Virus record (IMG/VR): IMGVR_UViG_3300013115_000515
Span: 1-35,475 of that record
Source: a virus
Length of the DNA stretch: 35,475 nt
Direction: 5' to 3' (one strand)
Made by a program: the position numbers and the translations under genes. The notes below the pieces were generated by a model that saw only the letters and a program-made list of their open reading frames with translations, did not search any database and was not told the DNA's origin. How positions within the stretch are numbered: position 1 is the first letter of the stretch; each line of letters opens with the position of its first letter. Positions 1-6,110 of the stretch are shown here, piece by piece.

Positions 1-118
1 TCTCCTGTTTCAGAAACACGTCCAGCCAGCCCTGGCAGCCCTTTCGGCCAGACCGGCAGATATCTGCGTGTCGGTGAAGCGCGCGCCATTAGTGGCAATC
101 GCGCCGGAAGGCAAGCGA
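1..118. other. Probable host flank left of the prophage
   Basis: These bases precede the proposed left terminus. Several short frames are open across part of the stretch on both strands, but none has a start or a recognisable protein signature, so I assign no gene. If the terminus at 119 is right, this is host DNA. Its length would also fit the short host segment that Mu-type phages package on the left, which is an inference from Mu biology and not something the sequence proves. Confidence 0.4.
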
Positions 119-364
119 TGTTAGTTGACACAAGGGATTAGAGGGCCGCGGAGGCGGGATTATCCGGGCTTGGCCGGGATCGCGTGGGACTGTAACGGCG
201 GAATTCTGCGGTTTCGATCACTTCGGGCCTCGCGCGGCTGGTCGGTCTGACTGTCTAGAGCGACGGTTAATTTAGTCGATCCGCTGACAGGTCTAGCTGG
301 AGTCCGCGATTCTGAGAAGTCGGCGCCAAAGGGGCTTCTTAATGGCGGTTTTCCGGCCTCTGAG

Positions 365-381
365 GCACCTCTGAGAGGTGC
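365..381. repeat. Perfect inverted repeat, 8-bp arms, 1-base loop
   Basis: GCACCTCT, then a single G, then AGAGGTGC. With a one-base spacer it reads better as a protein-binding dyad than as an RNA hairpin. It lies in the non-coding left end, 22 bases before the larger inverted repeat at 403-444. A role in transposase or regulator binding is possible but unproven. Confidence 0.5.
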
Positions 382-402
382 GTGAGCGGCGCGGGGCGGC
401 GT

Positions 403-444
403 GCGAACCGGGACGAAACCGGGGCAAAGCGTGTCCCGGTTCGC
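403..444. repeat. Perfect inverted repeat, 12-bp arms, 18-base loop
   Basis: Arms GCGAACCGGGAC (403-414) and GTCCCGGTTCGC (433-444) are exact reverse complements. The repeat sits in the gene-free left end, with no following T-run, so it is not a typical terminator. It may be a binding site for two protein dimers or a structured element at the phage end. It is not related in sequence to the late-promoter palindrome found elsewhere in the window. Confidence 0.55.
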
Positions 445-564
445 GATTTGGGGCCTCAAACTGGGCACTCATTGAAAGATAACGGATAATTGGCGGCCGC
501 CTCGACAGATGCTGCCGGCTGGGCGCGGTCGAACTGGGACAAGTTTCGACGGGCGCTCTGAAGC

Positions 565-592
565 GTGACAGCGCTCGGCTGGGTGCTATAAC
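565..592 (+). promoter_or_regulatory. Candidate sigma-70 promoter of the lipoprotein gene
   Basis: GTGACA (565-570) and TATAAC (587-592) are separated by 16 bases and resemble -35 and -10 boxes. Transcription would start near 599, giving a leader of about 20 bases. A G-run ribosome-binding site (610-616) precedes the ATG at 620. A short C6...G6 inverted repeat (592-616) overlaps the leader and could mask the ribosome-binding site. Confidence 0.5.
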
Positions 593-619
593 CCCCCGGT
601 CCAAGCTAGGGGGGACTAC

Positions 620-1102
620 ATGAAGAAGATGATCGTGTGCGCCGCACTGGCGCTGAGCCTTTCCGCATGCGCCAACAGCGCGCTCACCATCGAATCCGCC
701 GATCGCTCGGATTACCGATCGATCACCGCCATGGTCGAGCGCGACCGCGAGATGGTTGTGCCGGTGGACGCCGAGAACCTGACCTACACTCAGAAGCAGC
801 TCGAGGAGGCCCTGTTCGCCGGCGACGCTCCGCTCTTCAAGCGTGGTGATGGTCTGACGGTTCGCTATCGCTACGTCGGCTTCAATGAGGGCAGCCGCGT
901 CGGCCGGTATCTCACCGCCGGCCTCACGGGCGGGTCCAAGGTCGTGCTTGAAGTCGACTTCGTCGGTCCCGATGGCACTGTGCTCTCGACAGTTCGCGGT
1001 GAAGGAAGTGTCAGCGGCGGTATGTTCGGCGGCTCGAACAAGAGCGGCATCGACAAGGCGGTCGATCGCGTCGCTGAATACGCGGCCATGCACTACCGCT
1101 GA
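620..1102 (+). CDS. Small outer-membrane-type lipoprotein (prophage cargo)
   Basis: A 160-residue protein. Residues 1-17 form a lipoprotein signal peptide (MKK, hydrophobic stretch, then LSAC), so Cys17 should be lipidated after cleavage. The mature part has no transmembrane segment; it contains a Gly-rich segment and a Gly/Ser-rich stretch (GGMFGGSNKSG) before a helical C-terminus. It resembles small DUF4410-like lipoproteins, but that assignment is from general appearance only. It is transcribed alone, with a promoter-like sequence before it and a strong inverted repeat after it, opposite to the lysogeny operon. That arrangement is typical of a cargo gene expressed in the lysogen, where cell-surface lipoproteins often change phage adsorption or envelope properties. 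That role is inference. It could instead be a host gene if the left end lies further right. Confidence 0.75.
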   Translation: MKKMIVCAALALSLSACANSALTIESADRSDYRSITAMVERDREMVVPVDAENLTYTQKQLEEALFAGDAPLFKRGDGLTVRYRYVGFNEGSRVGRYLTAGLTGGSKVVLEVDFVGPDGTVLSTVRGEGSVSGGMFGGSNKSGIDKAVDRVAEYAAMHYR

Positions 1103-1123
1103 GACGCATTGAACGAGACTAAG

Positions 1124-1155
1124 GCGGGCCGCAGCGGGAGTACCCCGCGGCCCGC
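1124..1155. terminator. Bidirectional hairpin between converging genes
   Basis: GCGGGCCGC (1124-1132) and GCGGCCCGC (1147-1155) are perfect reverse complements with a 14-base loop, followed by CAAAAC on the plus strand. The hairpin lies between the stop of the plus-strand lipoprotein gene (1102) and the stop of the minus-strand operon (1161), so it can end transcription from both sides. The T/A-run is short on either side. Confidence 0.6.
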
Positions 1156-1160
1156 AAAAC

Positions 1161-1490
1161 TCAATCCCAGATGCGCTCGCCATCTGGCCCAACCCATGCC
1201 TGTATGCCGCAGTCGTAGCGTTGGCCGGCGAGCTCGCGAGCCTCGATCCAGACGTCTTTGATCAGCAGGCTTAGATAATGGTCCCAGCGCGATAGGCCGA
1301 AGAGGCGCTTGTACTCGTCCAGGACGACCCGGTGTTGCCGAGCGGCCTGGTCCTGATCGAGAACCAGTTTGTCGAATTCTTTGATCCGCTGCGACGGCCG
1401 CTAGGCGCGATAGAGCGCGCGGAGGTAGCGTCCCTTCTCCTCGTTCGGCCGATCGGGTGTGATCGACGGACCGGCAGATCGTTCGGCCAT
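1161..1490 (-). pseudogene. Small unknown gene interrupted by in-frame amber codon
   Basis: Reading the minus strand from ATG at 1490 gives 29 sense codons, a TAG at 1403-1401, then 79 sense codons in the same frame to TGA at 1163-1161. The part after TAG looks like real protein: it has balanced composition, helical stretches (IKEFDKLVLDQDQ, DHYLSLLIKDVWIEARELAG) and an ordered C-terminus (WVGPDGERIWD). It has no ATG, GTG or TTG near its beginning. The part before TAG is also protein-like (EEKGRYLRALYRA). The simplest reading is one gene of about 109 residues broken by a single nonsense change. Amber readthrough or a sequence error are alternatives. It is the last gene of the leftward lysogeny operon. 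I recognise no family. Confidence 0.55.
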
Positions 1491-1503
1491 CCAATGTCGC
1501 GCA

Positions 1504-1725
1504 TCACATCTCGCGCCCTACGGTTACGGTGCGCGAGCGCGGATACCTTCGTTCGCCCACCTCGATCCAAGCGAGGGGCCCCAGGGTGACGCGGCCGCGA
1601 CCATCTTCGAATGTGACCTTGTGGGGCACGCCAGCCTCGAACGCCTCCGCTCTGCTGGGCAGCCACCCGCTATAGCGTTTGCGGCCGCACCACAGGCGGT
1701 AAAACTTGAGCGGCTGACGGGACAC
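1504..1725 (-). CDS. Small basic protein of unknown function
   Basis: A 73-residue protein starting with GTG at 1725, chosen because a clear AGGAGG ribosome-binding site lies seven bases upstream; the frame is open further upstream but that part reads like non-coding sequence. The protein is rich in Arg, Tyr and Trp, with a segment FYRLWCGRKRYSGW near the start and a C-terminal half that looks like a small beta fold (KVTFEDGRGRVTLGPL). No signal peptide or membrane segment is seen. It lies in the leftward operon behind the exported protein and before the amber-broken gene. I do not recognise it. Confidence 0.6.
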   Translation of the reverse strand: MSRQPLKFYRLWCGRKRYSGWLPSRAEAFEAGVPHKVTFEDGRGRVTLGPLAWIEVGERRYPRSRTVTVGREM

Positions 1726-1783
1726 GGAACCTCCTCTCGGCGAGTCGGCTCCGCGCACTAGAACAAATTGAGAACAACAGCAA

Positions 1784-2122
1784 TCACAAGCACCCTCGGG
1801 CCCACTTCTCTGCCTTGCCGTCCCACGAGGAATGTCCCTGCACCGCAACGGCTCGGCGTTCGCCCTCGTCGCGCACTGAGATCACGAAGAGCACGGGTTC
1901 CCCGCCCATCGACGCGTAGATCAGCACCCGGCGTTCTCCATGCAGCGTAGCCGGCAAGACGGATTTGGCGGCCGCGAGCCCGATGCAGTACTCCAGTGCC
2001 TCAAGGCTCTTCGCGCTCGACATGGTCGGCGCCGGCAGTTTCGCTACCCGTTCGTCCAAGGTGTCCGCCGAGGCCGGAGCGGTCAGCGCTATCGCCAGCG
2101 CAGCAGTAATGGACTTCCTCAT
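1784..2122 (-). CDS. Small exported (periplasmic) protein
   Basis: A 112-residue protein. The start at 2122 is preferred over an in-frame codon 27 bases upstream because a GGGGGAG ribosome-binding site precedes it and because it gives a clean signal peptide: MRK, then a hydrophobic Ala/Leu/Ile stretch, then a likely cleavage after PASA near residue 20. The mature part has two Cys residues (near positions 46 and 111) that could form a disulfide in the periplasm. It follows the HIRAN gene by 11 bases in the repressor operon, so it should be made in the lysogen. Exported small proteins in this position in other prophages often act in superinfection exclusion; that is inference here, and no family is recognised. 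Confidence 0.7.
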   Translation of the reverse strand: MRKSITAALAIALTAPASADTLDERVAKLPAPTMSSAKSLEALEYCIGLAAAKSVLPATLHGERRVLIYASMGGEPVLFVISVRDEGERRAVAVQGHSSWDGKAEKWARGCL

Positions 2123-2133
2123 CGTTCTCCCCC

Positions 2134-2544
2134 TCAGTCGTCTGGCCATATCTCGTCCGGATAGAAGTCAGGCTCGTCCGGTGCATCTTCGGCCGCACCT
2201 CGATCTTCGACGCTCGGGCTCTCTCCGTCGAACGCGACGCGGATCCACGCGCCAAAGGGCGACTGTGCCTGGAACACTGCCTGCAGCTCGCGCCCTTCGC
2301 GAATAAGGCCGCCGATGCGTCCGCAGCGCTCGGCGGTCAGATAGCCGATCTGCACTCCGCGGTTCGAATATACCGCAACCGCTCGCTCATCCCGCTTGTT
2401 CTTCGGTTCCGGTCGCAACTCGACCGGCTCGCCGGCCTCGCACAGCAGTATCTCGAATCGCCGGTTGGACCCATCGCGGTTCGGATACCTCGCCCCGACC
2501 ACCGCCAGTGAGATCGGAGGAAGCGGACGTTTTGCCTCCTGCAT
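2134..2544 (-). CDS. Stand-alone HIRAN-domain protein
   Basis: A 136-residue protein from ATG 2544, which overlaps the repressor stop (TGATG), so it is translationally coupled to the repressor. Residues about 12-80 match the HIRAN domain: an opening VVGARYPNRDG strand, then EPVELRPEPKNKRDERAVAV, then the GVQIGYL strand and an ERCGRIGGLI helix. HIRAN domains, known from HLTF and Rad5 helicases and from bacterial stand-alone forms, bind single-stranded DNA or 3' ends at stalled forks and breaks. The C-terminal 30 residues are strongly acidic (ends PDEIWPDD). Co-expression with the repressor suggests action in the lysogen on DNA ends or forks, possibly as a block to incoming DNA or a repair helper. 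That part is inference. Confidence 0.78.
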   Translation of the reverse strand: MQEAKRPLPPISLAVVGARYPNRDGSNRRFEILLCEAGEPVELRPEPKNKRDERAVAVYSNRGVQIGYLTAERCGRIGGLIREGRELQAVFQAQSPFGAWIRVAFDGESPSVEDRGAAEDAPDEPDFYPDEIWPDD

Positions 2545-3209
2545 CAATGACGCCGCACCGTAGCCACGACGCGGCCGATGATGTGCAGTTCGTCTCCGGT
2601 CGCGATCTCATCCGGATAGGTGCGATTAGCCGACATGATCTTCACCGTGCCGTCCGGCATCGGACGAAGGCGTTTGATCATGCCGATGTGGCCGTAGGCG
2701 AATACCCACATCTTGTCGCTGAGATGATCTTCAAGCCGCGCCGAGCGGTCGAAGATCACGATGTCACGGTCGTAGATGACCGGCTCCATCGAATCGCCGA
2801 TCCCTTCGGTGCTTCCGAGATCCTCTGGCGGGGCATGGGTAAACCGCCGCAGCCATCTGCGGGAGAACTTGACCTTCTCAACGTCGGCATCCCCCACGTC
2901 GAGAAAGGTCCCGCCCATCCCGTAGGAAAGGTCGATGTTGTCGATCTCCACGTCGTCAGCGTCGTCGGGAGGGCGCGCGGGCCTCCAGCTTCCATCGAAG
3001 TCGCTGCTACGGTGCCCGGTCACGACGTACTGAACGTCCACCCCATGGTCGGCCAATTTCAGCAGGTAGTCGAGCGGGATGGAGGAACTCGCGGTCTCGT
3101 AGGCAAGCTGAGTGTTCTTAGACACATTGGCGAGCTCACCCAACGCCCGTTGGCTCAAACCTATGCGCTCCCGCTCTTCGCGCAGCCGTTGCGGTGCGCC
3201 CTCAGGCAC
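2544..3209 (-). CDS. Phage repressor, XRE-type HTH plus S24 peptidase fold
   Basis: A 221-residue protein that should hold the prophage silent by binding operators in the adjoining divergent region. Residues 5-60 form an XRE-type helix-turn-helix (LREERERIGLSQRALGELANVS). Residues about 100-218 form the LexA/CI S24 domain, with the Ser in GDSMEP (Ser140) and the Lys in GMIKRL (Lys179) as the catalytic pair. No Ala-Gly or Cys-Gly dipeptide is seen in the linker (residues 65-135), so classic RecA-stimulated self-cleavage is doubtful. The start is GTG at 3209; no good ribosome-binding site precedes it, so a weakly translated or leaderless message is possible. It is the first gene of the leftward operon and faces the Ner-like gene, as c faces ner in Mu. 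Confidence 0.9.
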   Translation of the reverse strand: MPEGAPQRLREERERIGLSQRALGELANVSKNTQLAYETASSSIPLDYLLKLADHGVDVQYVVTGHRSSDFDGSWRPARPPDDADDVEIDNIDLSYGMGGTFLDVGDADVEKVKFSRRWLRRFTHAPPEDLGSTEGIGDSMEPVIYDRDIVIFDRSARLEDHLSDKMWVFAYGHIGMIKRLRPMPDGTVKIMSANRTYPDEIATGDELHIIGRVVATVRRH

Positions 3210-3295
3210 GGGCGAATCCCAGAATATTGGGTTGCAAGGTCCAGCCTACTGGTGCATGGTCCAAAAAATAGGGACAACAAATTGGACTCTGCCCC
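3210..3295. promoter_or_regulatory. Divergent control region between repressor and Ner
   Basis: These 86 bases separate the two divergent regulator genes, so they should hold both promoters and the operators for repressor and Ner. Visible elements are a near-palindrome CCCAGAATATTGGG (3218-3231, two mismatched positions) just upstream of the repressor start, and a repeated GGTCCA (3238-3243 and 3260-3265). The A-rich patch around 3266-3273 could belong to a -10 region on either strand. I cannot place the promoters with confidence. Confidence 0.6.
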
Positions 3296-3565
3296 ATGTT
3301 ACTGGACCGCATGCATCCGGAGGATGTGAAGGCCGCGATCAGAAAGCGCTTCGGGACCGTGTCCCGCTTCATTGAGGAGCGGGACCTTCCCGCCACTGGC
3401 GTGAGCGACCTTTTTCGGGGACGGACTAGCGCGCGTGTGCGCGAGGCCGTCGAGCAAGTCCTCGAAGAGCAGGCAGAATCCATAGACTTGGACTCTAGCC
3501 GTGAACGAGCGGCGGCGCATCGGAAAAGTGGCGCGCACTCCGCAGGCAAGGCGGTGTCGGCATGA
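3296..3565 (+). CDS. ner: Ner/Nlp-like DNA-binding regulator
   Basis: An 89-residue protein and the first gene of the rightward early operon. Residues 6-60 match the Ner/Nlp winged-helix family: MHPEDVKAAIRKRFGTVSRF, then helices around GVSDLFRGRTSARVREAVEQVL. In Mu, Ner shuts down both the repressor and early promoters soon after induction, and the divergent position here fits the same job. An alternative start at 3311 (MHPEDV) matches the family N-terminus better, but neither start has a strong ribosome-binding site. The C-terminal 30 residues are polar and probably disordered. Its stop overlaps the next start (ATGA). Confidence 0.85.
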   Translation: MLLDRMHPEDVKAAIRKRFGTVSRFIEERDLPATGVSDLFRGRTSARVREAVEQVLEEQAESIDLDSSRERAAAHRKSGAHSAGKAVSA

Positions 3566-4032
3566 GCGACTTCGTTGATGCGAGGGCCGGCATCGCTGCG
3601 GCTCGGCGGGCTCGTGCCGAGATGCACGAGAGCGCGCTTCGTGCTGCCCGCGAGTTCGAGGCCGCGCAAGATAGCCAGAGCGCATCAGTCGTTCGCCGGC
3701 AGGTGACGGAGCTGCTCGATATCCTCGACGATCGAATCGAGCGCCGCTTGCAAGGGGCCAAGACGATCGAGGCCGCACCTGGTCATCACGGCGGAGGCTA
3801 CGGACGCCGCGCGGCGCGCGCTGCCGGGCGCTTCCTGATCCGCTTGGGACAGGTGGGCCATCAGCAGACCGCGCATGGCGTGGACCCCGATGTCGAGCGC
3901 ATCGAGGCGCTGCTCTATCTGCCAAATTCGCTGGGTATCGCTCGCCATTCCTCGTCTCGCGCTGTTTGTGTCGCAGACGACGCTACCCACGCCTCGACGG
4001 ATGCGCATCGTCTAAGTGGGGACGGGAAATGA
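3562..4032 (+). CDS. Unknown early protein, coupled at both ends
   Basis: A 156-residue frame whose start overlaps the Ner stop and whose stop overlaps the ParB-like start, both as ATGA; this is the main evidence that it is translated. Residues 1-75 are a plausible Ala/Arg/Glu-rich helical region (ARAGIAAARRARAEMHESAL, then VTELLDILDDRIERRL). The second half (GHHGGGYGRRAARAAG onwards) has an odd composition, and a reading on the opposite strand through the same bases looks more protein-like (see findings). Possible explanations are a genuine disordered tail, a frameshift or an overlapping antisense gene. No family is recognised. Confidence 0.6.
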   Translation: MSDFVDARAGIAAARRARAEMHESALRAAREFEAAQDSQSASVVRRQVTELLDILDDRIERRLQGAKTIEAAPGHHGGGYGRRAARAAGRFLIRLGQVGHQQTAHGVDPDVERIEALLYLPNSLGIARHSSSRAVCVADDATHASTDAHRLSGDGK

Positions 4033-5174
4033 GCGGCGCTGGCACCGCGCACCCGCCGTTCTTCGCGAACGCGGCGGTTCTCACCCTTCGTCCGGAAGAT
4101 ATCTTCGTGCCGGAGCGGATCGGCTTCCTGCATGAGGACAAGGCCGTTGCGCTCGGGCGCTTGATGGCGGTCGACGGTCAGCGCGACCCGATCAAAGTGA
4201 AGGCGCGGAAAGGTGCTCAACCCTGGCAGCTCGTGACGGGTCGTCACCGTCTGCGCGGGGCAGAGCTCGAGGGAATGCCGGTCTGTGCCCTGGAGGTCCA
4301 GGGTAACGTTGAGGATCTTGCCGACCTTGAAGCTTCGGAGAACCTGCACAGGCGTCCGCTAGCTCCGATCGAGCGCGCGAAGTTCGTACACGCGCTTTGT
4401 CAGGCCGCGCAGGAGCGTATCGCTCGGCAGCACGGCGAACTCTCGCAGCAGAAGCTGGCGATCAAGGCCCGCTGGGACCGCGTGAAGCACGGCGAGACAC
4501 GGGTCGAAGATGCGCTGCAGGAAGAGAGCGACGATACGGTGGACAAAATGTCCGGCGTATATGGATGGCAGGACAGTGCCGCCGATGCGCTGGGCCTGGA
4601 CAAGCGCACGATCAGGCGATCGCTGGAGCTCTATCGCCTCCTGATCGAGCCGTTTCCCGACCTTATCGAGGCGCTTTCGAAGCACCCTGTCGTCGGCGAG
4701 AACGCGAGCCAGCTCCAGGCGATCGCCAAGGTCAAGGATGAGGCGCGGCGGCGCGAAGTGATCGAGACGCTGCTGGCTGATCCAGAGATCGGCGCGGACG
4801 ACGCGCGCATTCTGACGGGCGTCGATCGCCCGGCCGGGCCTACGCCGGTCGGTTACGAGAAGTTCTACAGCCAGATCACCGGGGGCTGGTCGCGCCTTAA
4901 TGACGGCGAGAAGCGGCGCTTCCTGCCGAACATCGCGGCCATGCTTCCTGCCGGGATGAAACGCGAGCTGCGCGAGCTGCTCGACAAGGACTTGCCTACG
5001 CCGACGCGAGTGCCGGCACAGCAGGCAGCGACGGCGCTGAGCGAGATGGTCCGCGTGGTCAACCGCCTGCTCGAAGGCGGCGGCGTCGACGACGAGGAGT
5101 TGGAGACCCTGCGGCGTCAGGCGCAGGCGGTCGTGTTCGATCTTCCGGAGCGGGAGCCCGCCGATGCGCGGTGA
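4029..5174 (+). CDS. ParB-like DNA-binding protein
   Basis: A 381-residue protein; the ATG at 4029 is chosen because it overlaps the previous stop and begins the conserved region. Residues 18-110 form a ParB/sulfiredoxin-like N-terminal domain with the motifs LVTGRHRLRGAE (the ParB box II position) and SENLHRRPLAPIERA (box III-like). In ParB proteins these bind and hydrolyse CTP and allow spreading on DNA. Residues about 175-205 contain a helix-turn-helix (ADALGLDKRTIRRSLELYRLL). The remaining C-terminal half is helical and not assigned. No ParA-type ATPase lies nearby, so plasmid-like partition is unlikely. A role in early transcription or in organising phage DNA during transposition is more plausible, but this is inference. 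Confidence 0.8.
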   Translation: MSGAGTAHPPFFANAAVLTLRPEDIFVPERIGFLHEDKAVALGRLMAVDGQRDPIKVKARKGAQPWQLVTGRHRLRGAELEGMPVCALEVQGNVEDLADLEASENLHRRPLAPIERAKFVHALCQAAQERIARQHGELSQQKLAIKARWDRVKHGETRVEDALQEESDDTVDKMSGVYGWQDSAADALGLDKRTIRRSLELYRLLIEPFPDLIEALSKHPVVGENASQLQAIAKVKDEARRREVIETLLADPEIGADDARILTGVDRPAGPTPVGYEKFYSQITGGWSRLNDGEKRRFLPNIAAMLPAGMKRELRELLDKDLPTPTRVPAQQAATALSEMVRVVNRLLEGGGVDDEELETLRRQAQAVVFDLPEREPADAR

Positions 5175-5874
5175 AATCTCCTCCGGCCGGCACTCCAAGC
5201 GGCATCCGCTTGACTGGTATGTCGACGAAATTTGGTGCGCGCGACAGCTTGCGACGGCGCTCGGCGACTTCGCGCGCGAGAAGGCGCAGAGACTCGCGGT
5301 CTGGGACCCGAGCTGCGGCATGGGAAACACTCTGCAGGCGGCGTGGGAACTGGGGCTCCAGACCTACGGCTCTGACCTGGTCGACAACTTCGCCTGGGCG
5401 AACTTTGACGAGCTCCCCGAGCTCAAGCGGCCAAAATGGTTCTCCGCCGACTTCCTCGAGCAAACGGCCCCGCCCGATCCATATTGCAGCATCGTCTGCA
5501 ACCCGCCTTATAGCTATCTCAAGGTCCAGGGCGTCGCGATCGCCGAGCTGTTCGCCCGCAAGGCGCTGGAACTCGCCACCGGCCGCGTGTGCCTGCTCGT
5601 ACCGAACAAGTGGCTGTCGAGCCAGGCGCGCTACACCCTGTTCATGGAGGATCATCCTCCGCAGGCGGTTCTCCACCTGTGCCAGCGCCCTTCAATGCCT
5701 CCCGGCGATCGGATCGCGGCGATGGGTAGCCGCGCTTTCCGGGGCGGGATGGTCGATTACTGCTGGGTCGTGTGGGACGTGCAGCGTCCGACCACAGCTA
5801 CCGAGACACGCGCGATCTGGCTGCCGCCGCTCGGCCGCATGCACGAGCTAGGCGCAATCGAGGGACTTGCGTGA
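5164..5874 (+). CDS. SAM-dependent DNA adenine-type methyltransferase
   Basis: A 236-residue protein overlapping the ParB-like gene by 11 bases. The SAM-binding motif I is WDPSCGMGN (residues 47-55), and the catalytic motif IV is NPPY (113-116), which marks N6-adenine or N4-cytosine amino-methyltransferases. A further conserved segment, RVCLLVPNKWLSSQ, follows NPPY and is common in adenine methyltransferases of phages. There is no separate target-recognition domain and no nuclease gene beside it, so it is an orphan enzyme. It may modify phage DNA to escape host restriction, as Mom does in Mu by other chemistry, or may control phage promoters. Target sequence cannot be read from the protein. 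Confidence 0.82.
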   Translation: MRGEISSGRHSKRHPLDWYVDEIWCARQLATALGDFAREKAQRLAVWDPSCGMGNTLQAAWELGLQTYGSDLVDNFAWANFDELPELKRPKWFSADFLEQTAPPDPYCSIVCNPPYSYLKVQGVAIAELFARKALELATGRVCLLVPNKWLSSQARYTLFMEDHPPQAVLHLCQRPSMPPGDRIAAMGSRAFRGGMVDYCWVVWDVQRPTTATETRAIWLPPLGRMHELGAIEGLA

Positions 5875-6110
5875 TGGCGGGTCCCAAGAAGCGCCTGAAC
5901 ATCGATGGGCTCAACGTGAGCGAGCGCCGGATTCTCGACAAGTGGGATGCCGGCATGTCGATCGCCGCCGAGCTCAACTTCGGTCGGCGGTTCGTTTCGA
6001 CGACTGTGTCGCAGTACTGCGAAGGCGACGAAACGCGGTTGCACATTAGGAACATGCGCGAAGGAAGCGCGGCGCTGTTGGCTGCTCAGCGGAGGGCGAC
6101 CCATGCGTAG
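5874..6110 (+). CDS. Small early protein with possible HTH
   Basis: A 78-residue basic protein starting at an ATG that overlaps the methyltransferase stop (TGATG). The central part (ERRILDKWDAGMSIAAELN, then RRFVSTTVSQYC) could form a helix-turn-helix. No family is recognised. The position in a coupled chain of small early genes suggests an accessory role in the early lytic phase. Confidence 0.6.
   Translation: MAGPKKRLNIDGLNVSERRILDKWDAGMSIAAELNFGRRFVSTTVSQYCEGDETRLHIRNMREGSAALLAAQRRATHA

Larger units (their letters stand above)
119..560. other. Left-end non-coding region with candidate transposase sites
   Basis: This stretch of about 440 bases has no credible gene; the only long minus-strand frame has a low-complexity Pro/Arg/Ser composition typical of a shadow frame. 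In Mu the left end carries several transposase-binding sites. Here three short related motifs of the form TAA-N(0-1)-GGCGG can be seen at about 192-199 (TAACGGCGG), 340-348 (TAATGGCGG) and 486-495 (TAATTGGCGG). The first two extend into similar flanks. They are candidates for MuA-type sites but are short, and one differs in spacing, so this assignment is weak. Two inverted repeats inside the region are listed separately. Confidence 0.4.

Noticed and set aside
1-118. A truncated host gene interrupted by the prophage
   Set aside because: Several frames are partly open here and none can be preferred from so short a sequence; I list only a flank.
113-118. Target-site duplication at the left end
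   Set aside because: Cannot be shown without the right end of the phage.
160-468. Minus-strand frame of 102 codons in the left end
   Set aside because: Low-complexity Pro/Arg/Ser sequence that spans two inverted repeats; no ribosome-binding site.
1271-1666. Longer minus-strand frame running across the amber-broken gene and its upstream neighbour
   Set aside because: Translation is Arg/Ser-rich and unnatural, while the other frame gives protein-like sequence on both sides of the amber codon.
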